A DNA stretch of 64,000 nt from JACPFJ01 sp036504875. Its GTDB lineage: Bacteria > Desulfobacterota > Desulfuromonadia > Geobacterales > Pseudopelobacteraceae. The notes beneath the pieces are model-generated. The model was not told the origin of the DNA. It was given only the letters and a program-made list of their open reading frames with translations, and did not search any database. The translations under genes were made by a program, and so were the position numbers. The stretch covers positions 1-64,000 of the forward strand of contig DASXUK010000046.1 of NCBI GenBank assembly GCA_036504875.1. The letters run 5' to 3'. This document shows positions 27,355 through 37,200 of this stretch, piece by piece. Each line of letters begins with the position of its first letter. The stretch's first letter is position 1.

Positions 27355-28530
27355 TCACCCTACGCCAAGCATGGCACTACTGGGAATGTTGATCAATCTT
27401 CTTTCCAGCGACTCCGCCACTGACAGATCCATTCTAGGAGAATTAGTAAACATAGTCATTTTCTGCATGAGTGTCCAAGCCGGGCGCGTCATAATGCCGG
27501 CCTCGTTGGATACTCTCAACAAGGCATTCCTTTGTCCTGCATACTCCTCGTCAAGCAACAGAGTATTAAGCCAATAGTTACTCTGGCAGTTGGCTGGTTC
27601 AGATAAAAAGCGTACACCTGGGATATCGGTGAATGCATGACGGTAGCGCTCTGCCAGGGCACGCTTGGCAGCCAGAAAAAGAGGAAGTTTTTCCAACTGG
27701 GCACAACCTAAGGCAGCATTTATATTTGGCATTCGGTAGTTATACCCAATCATATCGTGATTAAATTCCCAGAGATGGGGAACCTTTGCAGTGGTGGTGA
27801 TGTGCTTGGCAAGTTTTCCGAGTTCTTCGTCGTTGGTCAGGATTGCTCCACCTCCACCGGTGGTGATCGTCTTATTGCCGTTGAAACTGAGAGCCGAAAG
27901 CAGGCCCCATTGTCCCGTATGACACCCCTTGTAGAATGAGCCGAGTGATTCCGCAGCATCTTCAATCAATATAATGTTAAATCTCTTGCAGACATCCAGG
28001 AGCGGATCAAGATCGACCGGATGGCCATATGTATGCATAGGCGCTACTGCCTTTATTCGGCGACCGGTTCGACGATTGTAGCAGCCATCTGCCCGTTGCT
28101 CTGTAATCTCTTCCAGATAGGAAGCCAGATTGTGTGGATCAACACCTAATGATCGTTCTTCGCTATCAATAAAGTGCGGAATCGCGCCACAATAGGAAAT
28201 TGCATTTGCTGTGGCGATAAAGGTTAAAGCAGGCATGAGAACCTCATCACCAGCTTTTACATCAGCCAGCAGCAGGCAGACATGCAACGCCGCAGTGCCA
28301 TTGACAACGGCAATAGCCCGCTTTACACCGGTGTAAGCAGCCAAATCTTCTTCAAAACGGTCAACAAATTTGCCAATGGACGACACCCAGCCGGTATCGA
28401 GACATTCCTTCACATACGACCACTCGTTGCCGGCAAAGCTCGGCTCATGGAGCGGTACAAACCCATGTTCCGGCGACAACACCGATTGCAAGGCCTTAAG
28501 CACGGCCTCTATATTGAATCCGGTGGTCAT
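27355..28530 (-). CDS. legC: LegC-like 4-aminotransferase (DegT family)
   Basis: A 391-residue PLP aminotransferase. PLP lysine in SFNGNKTITTGGGGAILTN; LIEDAAESLGSFYKG supplies the cofactor Asp. The PLHEPSFAGNEWSYVKECLDTGWVSS opening is diagnostic of the LegC/NeuB-cluster aminotransferases. LegC aminates C4 of the 4-keto-6-deoxy sugar made by LegB. The ATG at 28530 forms an ATGA overlap with the LegB stop; the longer frame to 28584 is an overlap artefact. Confidence 0.88.
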   Translation of the reverse strand: MTTGFNIEAVLKALQSVLSPEHGFVPLHEPSFAGNEWSYVKECLDTGWVSSIGKFVDRFEEDLAAYTGVKRAIAVVNGTAALHVCLLLADVKAGDEVLMPALTFIATANAISYCGAIPHFIDSEERSLGVDPHNLASYLEEITEQRADGCYNRRTGRRIKAVAPMHTYGHPVDLDPLLDVCKRFNIILIEDAAESLGSFYKGCHTGQWGLLSALSFNGNKTITTGGGGAILTNDEELGKLAKHITTTAKVPHLWEFNHDMIGYNYRMPNINAALGCAQLEKLPLFLAAKRALAERYRHAFTDIPGVRFLSEPANCQSNYWLNTLLLDEEYAGQRNALLRVSNEAGIMTRPAWTLMQKMTMFTNSPRMDLSVAESLERRLINIPSSAMLGVG

Positions 28531-29537
28531 ATATTGTACCGATCTGCCTTGTAGCGGGCCAGATGCGCCGGGTCGGCAAACCATTCTATGGTCTCGGCCA
28601 AGCCTTTACGCAGGCCATCCTTGCCGGCATACCTGGGCTGCCAACCGGCAAGATCAAGTGCTTTCCGGTTGTCTGCCCAGAGACGTTCAACTTCGCTCTT
28701 GTCTGGACGCAGGCGGATATCATCGGTTTCGATCTCGACAGCCACTCCCATGATATCGGCAATCAGAGCAACTGTTTCGCCTATGGATATTTCATAATTG
28801 CTGCCGATGTTGATCACTTCTCCTATGGAACGTTCCGTTTCCATTGCTGCAATAAAACCGGCTACCGTGTCGGCCACATAGTTGAAATCTCTGGTTGGGT
28901 ACAATGAGCCGAGTTTGATCTTGCGGATACCGCTGGCGATCTGCGTAATGATGGTCGGGATCACGGCCCTTGCCGACTGCCGGGGACCATAGGTATTGAA
29001 GGGGCGGACAATTGCGACAGGGGTCTCGAAGGAAGAATAAAAAGACATGGCGATCTGATCGGCGCCGATCTTTGATGCTGAGTAGGGTGACTGACCTTGC
29101 AGCGGGTGTTCTTCGGTAATCGGAACGAAACGGGCAGTTCCGTAGACTTCGCTGGTGGAAGTATGGATTACCTTTGACACACCCAACTCACGGGCAGCTT
29201 GCACAATATTGAGGGTCCCCTTGACATTGGTGTCTATATAGGTATCGGGTGAGTGGTAGGAATAGGGAATGGCGATCAGTGCCGCCAAGTGCAACACAAC
29301 ATCACATCCCTGCATGGCGGTCCTGACACCATGGGGGTCGCGGATATCACCCGCAAAAACATCCAGCGATTTTCTGATGTCCGGATTGGCATGATCAAGC
29401 CAGCCCCATGAATTGAACGAATTGTAATATACGAAAGCGCGAACATCGCATCCCCGTCTGACCAACTCCTCGGTCAGGTGCGATCCGATAAAGCCATCCG
29501 CACCGGTAACCAGTATTTTACGATATTTCCAACTCAT
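28527..29537 (-). CDS. legB: LegB-like NAD-dependent 4,6-dehydratase
   Basis: A 336-residue extended SDR. NAD loop TGADGFIGSHLTEEL; catalytic STSEVYGTA and YSASKIGADQIAMS. It closely follows the LegB/PtmC pattern that converts a nucleotide-linked N-acetylglucosamine to the 4-keto-6-deoxy sugar, the first committed step. I chose the ATG at 29537 because AGGAGAGAATAGC precedes it. It opens the LegB-C-G-I block, which has overlaps or gaps of a few bases throughout, so this block is probably translated as one operon. Confidence 0.88.
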   Translation of the reverse strand: MSWKYRKILVTGADGFIGSHLTEELVRRGCDVRAFVYYNSFNSWGWLDHANPDIRKSLDVFAGDIRDPHGVRTAMQGCDVVLHLAALIAIPYSYHSPDTYIDTNVKGTLNIVQAARELGVSKVIHTSTSEVYGTARFVPITEEHPLQGQSPYSASKIGADQIAMSFYSSFETPVAIVRPFNTYGPRQSARAVIPTIITQIASGIRKIKLGSLYPTRDFNYVADTVAGFIAAMETERSIGEVINIGSNYEISIGETVALIADIMGVAVEIETDDIRLRPDKSEVERLWADNRKALDLAGWQPRYAGKDGLRKGLAETIEWFADPAHLARYKADRYNI

Positions 29538-29620
29538 GCTATTCTCTCCTACAATCAAGCTTTCCATGCTCGATCTACCTATGGCATGTACCTACAAGCT
29601 GCCTAAGTTTTACGGCCAAT

Positions 29621-30799
29621 TTAATCTGGTTTATATATGGTGTATCTATTCAATTTATTTTCTAACCTCATTTTTAATTCACTAATATTGCAGTTTTTGT
29701 TTAATATCGACCCGGCATCAAGCATTTTAATCAGTATATTCATGTATACCGCTTCACTACCATGGAAACCATCAAGGGCTTCGTTGTCAGTTGAACCTGT
29801 ACTAGCGATGGTAGTGAAATCATAAAACTCGAATCCATAGCGATTAAAAATGGATCCCAATTTCTTTGGTAATAGGCTGATATATTTGTATTTTCCTGAT
29901 GAAATCATCTCAGTGTAAACTTTATCTGCTAACGGCGGTAGAAATGCAACAACACAAATATTCTTTTTTTTGCAAATATCTAAAAAATTTTCTAATTGAT
30001 GTATTGATGCTGTATCAACTTCACTTCCGTATTGGAATCGTGCACTTCCAGTGCGAATGCGATTAAAAGTATCTTCGAAATTGTAATCATTTGCAGTTTT
30101 GCACCCTGATATTAGATCAGCTATTTGTTTACCGTAATAGATACTACCGTCATTTAGAAAGCCCGTGGAATTAATATGTGCATTAAATCCTATTTTTTTA
30201 CATTTAAACTCACTTATATCAGGAGCTAACTCAGATTTATAGCTATCAAGCATAGTTGCAATACTTAAAGTTCCATTATATATATTTTTGTATATTTTAG
30301 GTGCGGCTGACACAAGTGTATTAAAATCAAATACATTTAAATTAATATAAGAATTTTGGTGCAATTTCCGAGTGTCCTGTGTGTATCTTGTATTAAACAT
30401 CCACTGATCAATACCAATAATTATGGTTCCAGGGACTTTGTCATTTGGTACCAATGACAAGAAGGTGCTAAAATCATCAATAGTATCTACTGTATATCCA
30501 GCATTATAAAAACTACTTTGTGAGAACATTTTATCTCGAAACGTAAGGACACGTGACGAACCAATTGCTACAATGTCTTGCTTTGGAAGTGATGCTAATG
30601 TTTTAAATTTTAAGTATCTATAGGGAGTTTCATCAAAACCAAGTCCTATCAAGTATCTATTACCTTCGGTTACTTTGAGTATTATTCTATCTAAATCGAG
30701 ATATAATTCATTTGTCCCAAGTATTACAAAAAATGGTATGGCAAAATACAATGCATATGGTGCCACCAATACGGTTATTTTTATAATTAGTTTCCACAT
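29621..30799 (-). CDS. SGNH/AlgX-like protein, partner of the MBOAT acyltransferase
   Basis: A 392-residue protein with one N-terminal membrane segment (residues 5-30), the rest presumably periplasmic. DIVAIGSSRVLTFRD resembles block I of SGNH/GDSL-like hydrolases of the AlgX/AlgJ/DltD kind, and TIIIGIDQWMFN is a second typical block. DGFHGSEAVY near the C-terminus may provide the DxxH. Its start shares one base with the MBOAT stop (TAATG), and such pairs jointly O-acetylate exported polysaccharides. The gene is markedly AT-rich compared with the flanks. Function is inferred mainly from the pairing. Confidence 0.65.
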   Translation of the reverse strand: MWKLIIKITVLVAPYALYFAIPFFVILGTNELYLDLDRIILKVTEGNRYLIGLGFDETPYRYLKFKTLASLPKQDIVAIGSSRVLTFRDKMFSQSSFYNAGYTVDTIDDFSTFLSLVPNDKVPGTIIIGIDQWMFNTRYTQDTRKLHQNSYINLNVFDFNTLVSAAPKIYKNIYNGTLSIATMLDSYKSELAPDISEFKCKKIGFNAHINSTGFLNDGSIYYGKQIADLISGCKTANDYNFEDTFNRIRTGSARFQYGSEVDTASIHQLENFLDICKKKNICVVAFLPPLADKVYTEMISSGKYKYISLLPKKLGSIFNRYGFEFYDFTTIASTGSTDNEALDGFHGSEAVYMNILIKMLDAGSILNKNCNISELKMRLENKLNRYTIYKPD

Positions 30800-32247
30800 T
30801 AGAAATTAAAGTAAATGAAACTAGTTGTAGATTTATATTGCAGTAAAATTACTGATAATAACAAGAGGTTGTAGCAAGTCCATCTAACTAAGCTGTACCT
30901 ATCCCATAAATAATTAATTTTTGCATTACACTTGACACTATTAAACACGAGAAGGCAAAATAATGAAAATAGCGCTATAATTAAATCTTTTTTTCCTTGT
31001 GCTATTAACAGCCCAAATCCTGTGCTGTTAATTATATTCATCATGTTTGTTGCAATATATTGTGCATCTTCAATATTACTCGCCCTAAAAAACACCCACG
31101 CAAAACTCACCAAGTTAAACGTCACCAGGATTTGCCAGATTTTTAACACTCTGGATTTCTCTATCCCCAGTAATTTGTGCAGTCTCTTCTGGTAGGGCTT
31201 ATAAAAAACTGAGCATGCCATATACAGACCATGCAACCCACCCCATATCAGAAATCCCCAGCTTGCGCCATGCCAGATCCCTGATACGCAAAAGGCTGCA
31301 ATCAGTGCCGTGGCATTGCCCCAATTCTTCCAGTTTCGCAAATGCATCTGTAGCGGCTTGAATATGTAGTCCAGTATCCAGCGCGAGAAAGTGATGTGCC
31401 ACCGTCTCCAAAAGTCGGCTACTGATGTTGCAAAGTAAGGACTGTTGAAGTTTTGGGTCAGATTAATGTTAAAGAGTCTCGCGCTCCCCAATGCCATATC
31501 GGTATAGCCGGAGAAGTCCATGTAAATCTGTAAGGCATAGGTATAGGTGGCCATCAGCAACGGCAAACCAGTGAAGGCGTGAACATCATTATAAACTACA
31601 TCAACATACAGACCGAGGCGATCGGCAATCACAACCTTTTTGAACAGGCCCAAGACGAATAACAGCATTCCAAAGCGCATGTTGTCATAATTGAACCCAT
31701 ACTCGGTTTTGAGCTGCGGGAGTAAATCTCCTGCTCGTTCAATCGGGCCCTGCAGCAGCTTAGGAAAGAATGCCAGATACAGGGCAAAGTATCCGAAATG
31801 CCGTTCAGGCTTCTCTATATCAAGATAGATGTCGGAAAGGTAGGATATGGCCTGGAAGATATAATAGGATACCCCAATCGAAACGAAAACCTTGATCGGT
31901 TGAATTTGAGCATCTAGCGAAAGTAAGTTTGAAAATGTCTTCAAGTTTCCCGAAATAAACGGTAGGTATTTAATGATAACCAGAATCAGAATGTTAGCCG
32001 CAATACCACCCCACAACAAAGCCAGTTTTGCCTTTGTAGATTCTGCTTCATCTAACCATATCCCGAATCCGTAGGTCGCCATCGCCACTAACACCAACAC
32101 GATTAGCAGATACGGCATATTCAGAGTTGCATAGAACAACAGACTTGCTGCCAGCAGAACAAACCAACGCGCACGATCGCCTACAGAGTAGAAGAGCAAA
32201 TAAACGACTGGCAGAAACAAGACGTATTTAAGTGAATTAAAATACAT
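30799..32247 (-). CDS. MBOAT O-acyltransferase (AlgI-like)
   Basis: A 482-residue polytopic membrane protein of the MBOAT family. The middle shows PKLLQGPIERAGDLLPQL, YMDFSGYTDMALGSARLF, FWRRWHITFSRWILDYIF and the catalytic-histidine segment SGIWHGASWGFLIWGGLHG. This is the AlgI/DltB-type signature. It would pass an acyl group, usually acetyl, across the membrane to the SGNH-type partner encoded by the next gene, which then modifies the glycan. It is the start of the biosynthetic part of the glycan operon, downstream of the wHTH regulator. Confidence 0.88.
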   Translation of the reverse strand: MYFNSLKYVLFLPVVYLLFYSVGDRARWFVLLAASLLFYATLNMPYLLIVLVLVAMATYGFGIWLDEAESTKAKLALLWGGIAANILILVIIKYLPFISGNLKTFSNLLSLDAQIQPIKVFVSIGVSYYIFQAISYLSDIYLDIEKPERHFGYFALYLAFFPKLLQGPIERAGDLLPQLKTEYGFNYDNMRFGMLLFVLGLFKKVVIADRLGLYVDVVYNDVHAFTGLPLLMATYTYALQIYMDFSGYTDMALGSARLFNINLTQNFNSPYFATSVADFWRRWHITFSRWILDYIFKPLQMHLRNWKNWGNATALIAAFCVSGIWHGASWGFLIWGGLHGLYMACSVFYKPYQKRLHKLLGIEKSRVLKIWQILVTFNLVSFAWVFFRASNIEDAQYIATNMMNIINSTGFGLLIAQGKKDLIIALFSLFCLLVFNSVKCNAKINYLWDRYSLVRWTCYNLLLLSVILLQYKSTTSFIYFNF

Positions 32248-32337
32248 TTATAATTTTGTCGGTTGAAAAAATAGGGCCTGGTATTTCAGTAATAACCCCA
32301 AGCAATTGCAAAGCATTAACGAGCGATGGATTCATGA

Positions 32338-32970
32338 TTAATACATTGAACAAGCATTCGGAGCAACAACTACGCCAAGGCCTATAATAGACTCATCTCT
32401 AACCCCTAGATCCAGTAAGCTCGCCTTGAGCTGATCCGAGCGCTTCATTGAGGTAATGATTATCTTTGGGCTTCCTGCCAGCAGGCCTTGATTAAGGCTC
32501 ACCACATTATAGCCCATGAAATCGCTGCCGATATTGTGGTCATCCATAACCTCCGATAAGCCTAACCCGGCCTCGCGCAAGGAGAGCCAGGCGATCTCTG
32601 CAACTTCATCAACACCACAGAAGGCTACGCTCGTGATACCACGTTCAGCAAGCCCCTTGAAAAGAGCAAGATAATCCTGGCGCGTGACAGTGTACAGATT
32701 AGTAAAGTAATGGGCATGTTGATAGGCAAGTCTTGTTTTCTCGGCTAGACCGTGTGGAGTTAATAGGTAGCCGTAACGATTAGGGGGATAGTTTTTTATG
32801 CGGAGATAGCCTTTGGCTACGAAATTCTTAATGTAGGAGTTGACCAGGCCGAGTGCAACTCCTAAACGAGTTGCCAGCTCACGCTGCGTGATCGGCTTTT
32901 CGTCTGCCACTTCTGAAAGTAGTTGAAAGGCTTTCAGATCATCGGTTGTGTTGAGATGCCGATCGTTCAT
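32338..32970 (-). CDS. Winged-helix transcriptional regulator with C-terminal Rossmann-like domain
   Basis: A 210-residue protein. Residues 10-75 form a winged helix (ITQRELATRLGVALGLVNSYIKNFVAKGYLRI, typical of MarR-like repressors/activators). Residues 105-205 look like an alpha/beta domain with SVAFCGVDEVAEIAWLSLREAGL and PKIIITSMKRSDQLKASLLDLGV. That second part resembles the nucleotide-sugar-acetyltransferase-type N-terminal (PglD-like) or redox-sensing Rossmann folds. Position at the head of a glycan cluster suggests it regulates this cluster in response to a small ligand. The effector is unknown. Confidence 0.7.
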   Translation of the reverse strand: MNDRHLNTTDDLKAFQLLSEVADEKPITQRELATRLGVALGLVNSYIKNFVAKGYLRIKNYPPNRYGYLLTPHGLAEKTRLAYQHAHYFTNLYTVTRQDYLALFKGLAERGITSVAFCGVDEVAEIAWLSLREAGLGLSEVMDDHNIGSDFMGYNVVSLNQGLLAGSPKIIITSMKRSDQLKASLLDLGVRDESIIGLGVVVAPNACSMY

Positions 32971-33035
32971 TTTATGAACATAATCGATTTAGACAACAAA
33001 ATCAAGAGGCAATAGAATAACAAGTGAAAATTTTC

Positions 33036-33404
33036 TTACTCATCCTGGAGTTTTTTTTGCTGCCTTGCCTGCTTTAACTCTTCCTTTAGCAAGGCATTTT
33101 CCTGGGCCAAATTTTTTATTTGATCAGAATGTTTTGATATCCTGATCGAAAATTGCATGGCAATCAGGATCAGAAAAAGATTGGCACAAAGAAACAGTGT
33201 GGTGGTGGGCAGGCCAGCGCCGATCAGATTTGTGATTTTCACCAAAAGGTCGTATTTCAATACCAGAACAAACATGAGAATACTTGTGCATAGCCAGAGA
33301 ACCGAATATTCCTCACGCAGACGCCGCTTTCTGACCATGTTCACGGTAAAAGCGAATACAAACAAACAAATCAAAAGAGAGAATAACTGCTGCTTAATCG
33401 GCAT
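33036..33404 (-). CDS. DUF2304 small membrane protein
   Basis: A 122-residue protein with three hydrophobic segments (about 5-25, 30-50, 65-90) and a charged coiled-coil-like tail (SDQIKNLAQENALLKEELK). It fits the DUF2304 family, which is usually found next to dolichol-phosphate-mannose-synthase-like glycosyltransferases; here its start overlaps the end of one by 11 bases. A role as membrane anchor or partner of that transferase is likely but not proven. Confidence 0.78.
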   Translation of the reverse strand: MPIKQQLFSLLICLFVFAFTVNMVRKRRLREEYSVLWLCTSILMFVLVLKYDLLVKITNLIGAGLPTTTLFLCANLFLILIAMQFSIRISKHSDQIKNLAQENALLKEELKQARQQKKLQDE

Positions 33405-34146
33405 TATTTTCCAACCTCCCCACCCCAGTGTAGGCGATTCTCTTCCGCAACAGCGTCACAGCTATCGAAAGCAACATCTTGAATATGTAATACAGCGGTT
33501 TTAAACCGCTATGCATAGTTTTGCCATCTTTATTGGCGTACATTTTAACAGGCACTTCAGTAATTTTGAATCCTGCCAGACCTAATACCAGCAGAACATC
33601 TGCGTCAGGATAATCACAAGGGAAAGCATCACTGGTGAAAAAACCGAGTACAGAACGGTTAAAAGCCTGAAAACCAGAGGTAGGATCGCTGACGCGCCGG
33701 CCGATAATAAAGGAGATCAAACTCCCGAAAAAAACGATTCCTGCGCGGCGGATCAAAGGCGGCCGATAGCTGGTTTTATCGAGGAAGCGGGAGCCAAGTG
33801 CCAGATCGGCTGATTCATCCATGATCGGTTTCAGTAAAGCTGGAATAAAAGCTGGGTCATGTTGTCCATCACCATCAATTTGAATCAGATATTTATAGCC
33901 CTTGGCAAAAGCATATTTGTAACCGGTCTGAATGGTAGTGCCGTACCCCATATTAAAAGGGTGCCGAATAACAACGGCATCCGCCCTGGAAGCCAACTCG
34001 GTAGTGTTATCACTAGAGCCATCATCGATAACTACTATATCGGCGATCTTACCAACAACATCCTTTACGGTTGCAATCAATTTTGCTATTGCTCGTTCTT
34101 CGTTGTAGGCTGGAATAATTATTAATATAGCTTTTGCAGCTGTCAC
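33394..34146 (-). CDS. Glycosyltransferase family 2 (dolichol-phosphate mannose synthase-like)
   Basis: A 250-residue GT2 enzyme. ILIIIPAYNEERAIAKLI, VVIDDGSSDNT, YLIQIDGDGQHDP (DxD) and LGSRFLDKTSYRPPLIRR are all typical of DPM1-type transferases that load a sugar onto a polyprenyl phosphate. I place the start at the GTG at 34146 (GAGGGC 8 bases before). The longer frame would add a non-conserved Cys-rich N-terminus. It is the first gene of the glycan block, right after the cytochrome operon terminator. The DUF2304 gene overlaps its end. Confidence 0.86.
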   Translation of the reverse strand: MTAAKAILIIIPAYNEERAIAKLIATVKDVVGKIADIVVIDDGSSDNTTELASRADAVVIRHPFNMGYGTTIQTGYKYAFAKGYKYLIQIDGDGQHDPAFIPALLKPIMDESADLALGSRFLDKTSYRPPLIRRAGIVFFGSLISFIIGRRVSDPTSGFQAFNRSVLGFFTSDAFPCDYPDADVLLVLGLAGFKITEVPVKMYANKDGKTMHSGLKPLYYIFKMLLSIAVTLLRKRIAYTGVGRLENNAD

Positions 34147-34199
34147 ACAATTGCCCTCTGTCTCACAAAATAAACACAAATTTGAACGAAATAAAATAA

Positions 34200-34234
34200 C
34201 GGCCATTGCAACTATAATTTAGTCGCAATGGCCG
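34200..34234 (-). terminator. Rho-independent terminator of the cytochrome operon
   Basis: A 10-bp perfect inverted repeat (CGGCCATTGC at 34200-34209, GCAATGGCCG at 34225-34234) encloses a 15-base loop. On the minus strand it is followed by the T-rich GTTATTTTATTTCG. It is 41 bases after the stop of the 27-motif cytochrome gene and separates that operon from the glycan block. Confidence 0.75.
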
Positions 34235-34275
34235 CAATTTCTAACATTACGAGATCAATCTCTCCGGCAAAGAAA

Positions 34276-37200
34276 TTATGGTTTATTACCCCATTTTGGA
34301 GTTCTCTGGAAATGGCAGCTTACGTTGTAACAGGTGCCGACCAAGTGATTAGAGCCGCCTAGTCTGTTTGAGGAATATTTATGTTGGATCGTATTATTAA
34401 ATTTTTTATCGGGCATGCTAACCATGACCTCCTCAAATTTGGTAACGGTTAGGTGATCGCTCTCGGCATGGCACTTGTTGCAGTTAGCCCATGATTCTGA
34501 AGGGTTGGCAGATGGATCCACGTGACCTTTAACTATGTGAGAGCCACCGGAACCGGAAAGGTTTTCGAAAGGATTGGGATCAATGTGGGCACTGCTATAA
34601 TTATTCTGGCCTGTTTTATATTTTTTAGGTACAGGCGGATAGCCATGACATTTATTACATACGCCAAACGGGAAGAATGCATAAGTACCTTCTCCCGGGG
34701 GAGGAGTGTGCGGGTGACAGGATAAACAATTCATACCTACACCCATTTTTGTGTGATTCACAAATGGCTTGCCAGCCACACCTGTAGTAGGTCCAGAATC
34801 TTTTTCACTAATGCCGTTTTTAAAATGCTTGGTGTTTACATGGCAGACCTGACAGAGGCCACGATTGGTGGTAAGATCTATAAATTTAAAGAATCTTTTC
34901 TGGTCTTTCTTTTTGACAACAGTCGAGTCGGCCGACGAATAAGTAATAAAATAGGCTGAAGAGTAGTTTATAAAAGCAGATAAATTCCTAAATACGACCT
35001 TGTTTCTGACCATGTGACCGCCATCGGAACCATGAACATTGTGGCATCTTGAACAAGCCATGGTTGGGGTGCCATTCCGCGCCTCGCTCAGAGAGGTGAC
35101 ATGGGTAAACATAACCTTTTTCGCAGCCGATTGTCCTTCCCAGTGACAGCTGTTGCAGACAGCGTTACCAAGCCTTCTGCGACCAGTGTAATTGCCAAAA
35201 GTGACAAAAGTCGCAGATAAATTACTGTAGGTTTTCAGGCGCGAGCTATGTTCACCAGCAGCAGAAGGTCTGATATGCCCACTGTTCTGATTATGGCAAT
35301 CGCTACAATCAATTTTTTTAAGAGTATTTTTATTTTTGAATGGCACGGCACTCTTGCCGTGACCGGATGCAGAGTAGTTGATCTGCTTAGGCGCCAGAAT
35401 ATTACCGATGCGTGCTGCCGAGTAACCACCCCAAGTGGGATGGCATTGGGTACAAGCAACGCGTGTTTTTTGTGACCAAACTAATTTATCTGAGCCCCCT
35501 TCAGGTTTGAAAGCACCTTGTTGCCAGCCGCCATGACACTTATAGCATGGGCTATTTACCCTGGTATCACCAAATATAGAGCCTTTGACATGTTTCTCTT
35601 CAGCACCGCCGAAGAGGGTGTGGCATCGCATACACGCTGTGGGAGCATCTTCCGGCAGAGGACCGACAGTTTTTAAGAGATTGGGGCCATAGACACTGGA
35701 TAGATGTCTAAAGTGAGCATTGGAGGTCATCATACCAAATGTTTTCGTAGTCTCTGGTCCACGAACCTCATGACAAGTACCGCATTTACCGGTACTTGGG
35801 TCATCCCACTTTGGCGTTACTTTAGTAGGATACTTATTTTTTCCGTTACTATGGCAGTAAATATTGCCGCACTGTTGGTTGTTGGCATAGTTAACCGGGC
35901 TCATGGCGTAATCAAGGTTGAAGTTGGTCGGAAAACTGTATTTAACATTCTTTACACCATTCACATGGTTTAACGCTGGATATACAAGACCTGAATTGTT
36001 ATCAAAACCACCACGGAGCGTTGCACCATGACAGTTCTGGCAGGTAAAGTTTGCTTTGCTTAAGGCGGCATGACGCTGGTGAGCACCACTTAGTGCACTA
36101 ACGCCAGTTGCAGTCTCAATATTTTTCTTATCCCCATGGCAAGACTGGCAACGATTGTTACCTTTTACAATTGTGTCCTTGCTATTTTTCCAGGTAACGG
36201 TCTTGTAATCGCCCCCACGACCATTACTATGACAGTAAATGTTTGTGCAATTATAGCGTCCATCAACGCCGGTCGTGCTGTATTGTACGAAGGCACCAAT
36301 ATTGCTCGCAGTAATAGCCACCTTATTGATGAATACCTGCCTGTAATTGTCGGTCCCGGCATTGTGTGTTTTGCCTTTATGACACTCCTCACAGCTAAGG
36401 GCGTAGAGGGTTCTGTCAGCATGGGTGGTATGGGGCGTTTTGGACTCATCTAAAAAACCAAGAGTTTGTGCATAGGTATGTTTGGTCGGAGCATTTGCAG
36501 AAGACCAGAAAGCATAGCCTGGTTCAAAACGAAGGGGATTCGAACCAAGAATGGGAGTTCGGCCCCTTTTGTTCACGCTAGGTGGATAGCCATGACAGTT
36601 GCTGCATCCGCCGCTAAACGACCCACCGCTGTGAGTATGACATGAGTTGCATTTTTTGTGGTTTATATCTACGTTATTTGCCTTATTCCCACCCCTATGT
36701 TCATTTACAAATTTTACCGAATCATTATGACATCCCTGACAGACACCAAGGCCCGAGACTTCCCGAAAGAACTCTTTTCCATCTGTACCGGGATCTTTAT
36801 TGGGATTCTCTGAGCCGGTATACCGATAAAATGTCCGTACTTTTCGCACTGCTCCATATTGGGTGGAGATGTTCATGTAACGTCGGATCATGTATTTATT
36901 CGGAGTTTTTTCAGCCGCTGTAAAAGCCTGCGGATCGTATTCAACGTGTCCGGAATGGCAATCATTACACTGAATGTTCTGTTGTACGATCTGATCATTA
37001 TGTGACATCTTGCCTTTATGACAATTGGTGCAAATGTTTATATCCTCGGCATTTTTACCACGTGCATTGGTTCTAAGCAGCATACCCTTAGAACTTGAAA
37101 GAAGATTCAGAACAGCAGAAGCTGCGGTGTGCTCTCTACCGCTTCTTGAATCAGTATAGTGAAGTCCGTGACAGGTAGAACATTGTACGTTGCCATTAAT

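Noticed and set aside
34147..34275. Promoter for the glycan operon in the gap before its first gene
   Set aside because: The gap must contain a start site unless transcription reads through the terminator, but I could not identify a convincing -35/-10 or -24/-12 pair, so none is annotated.
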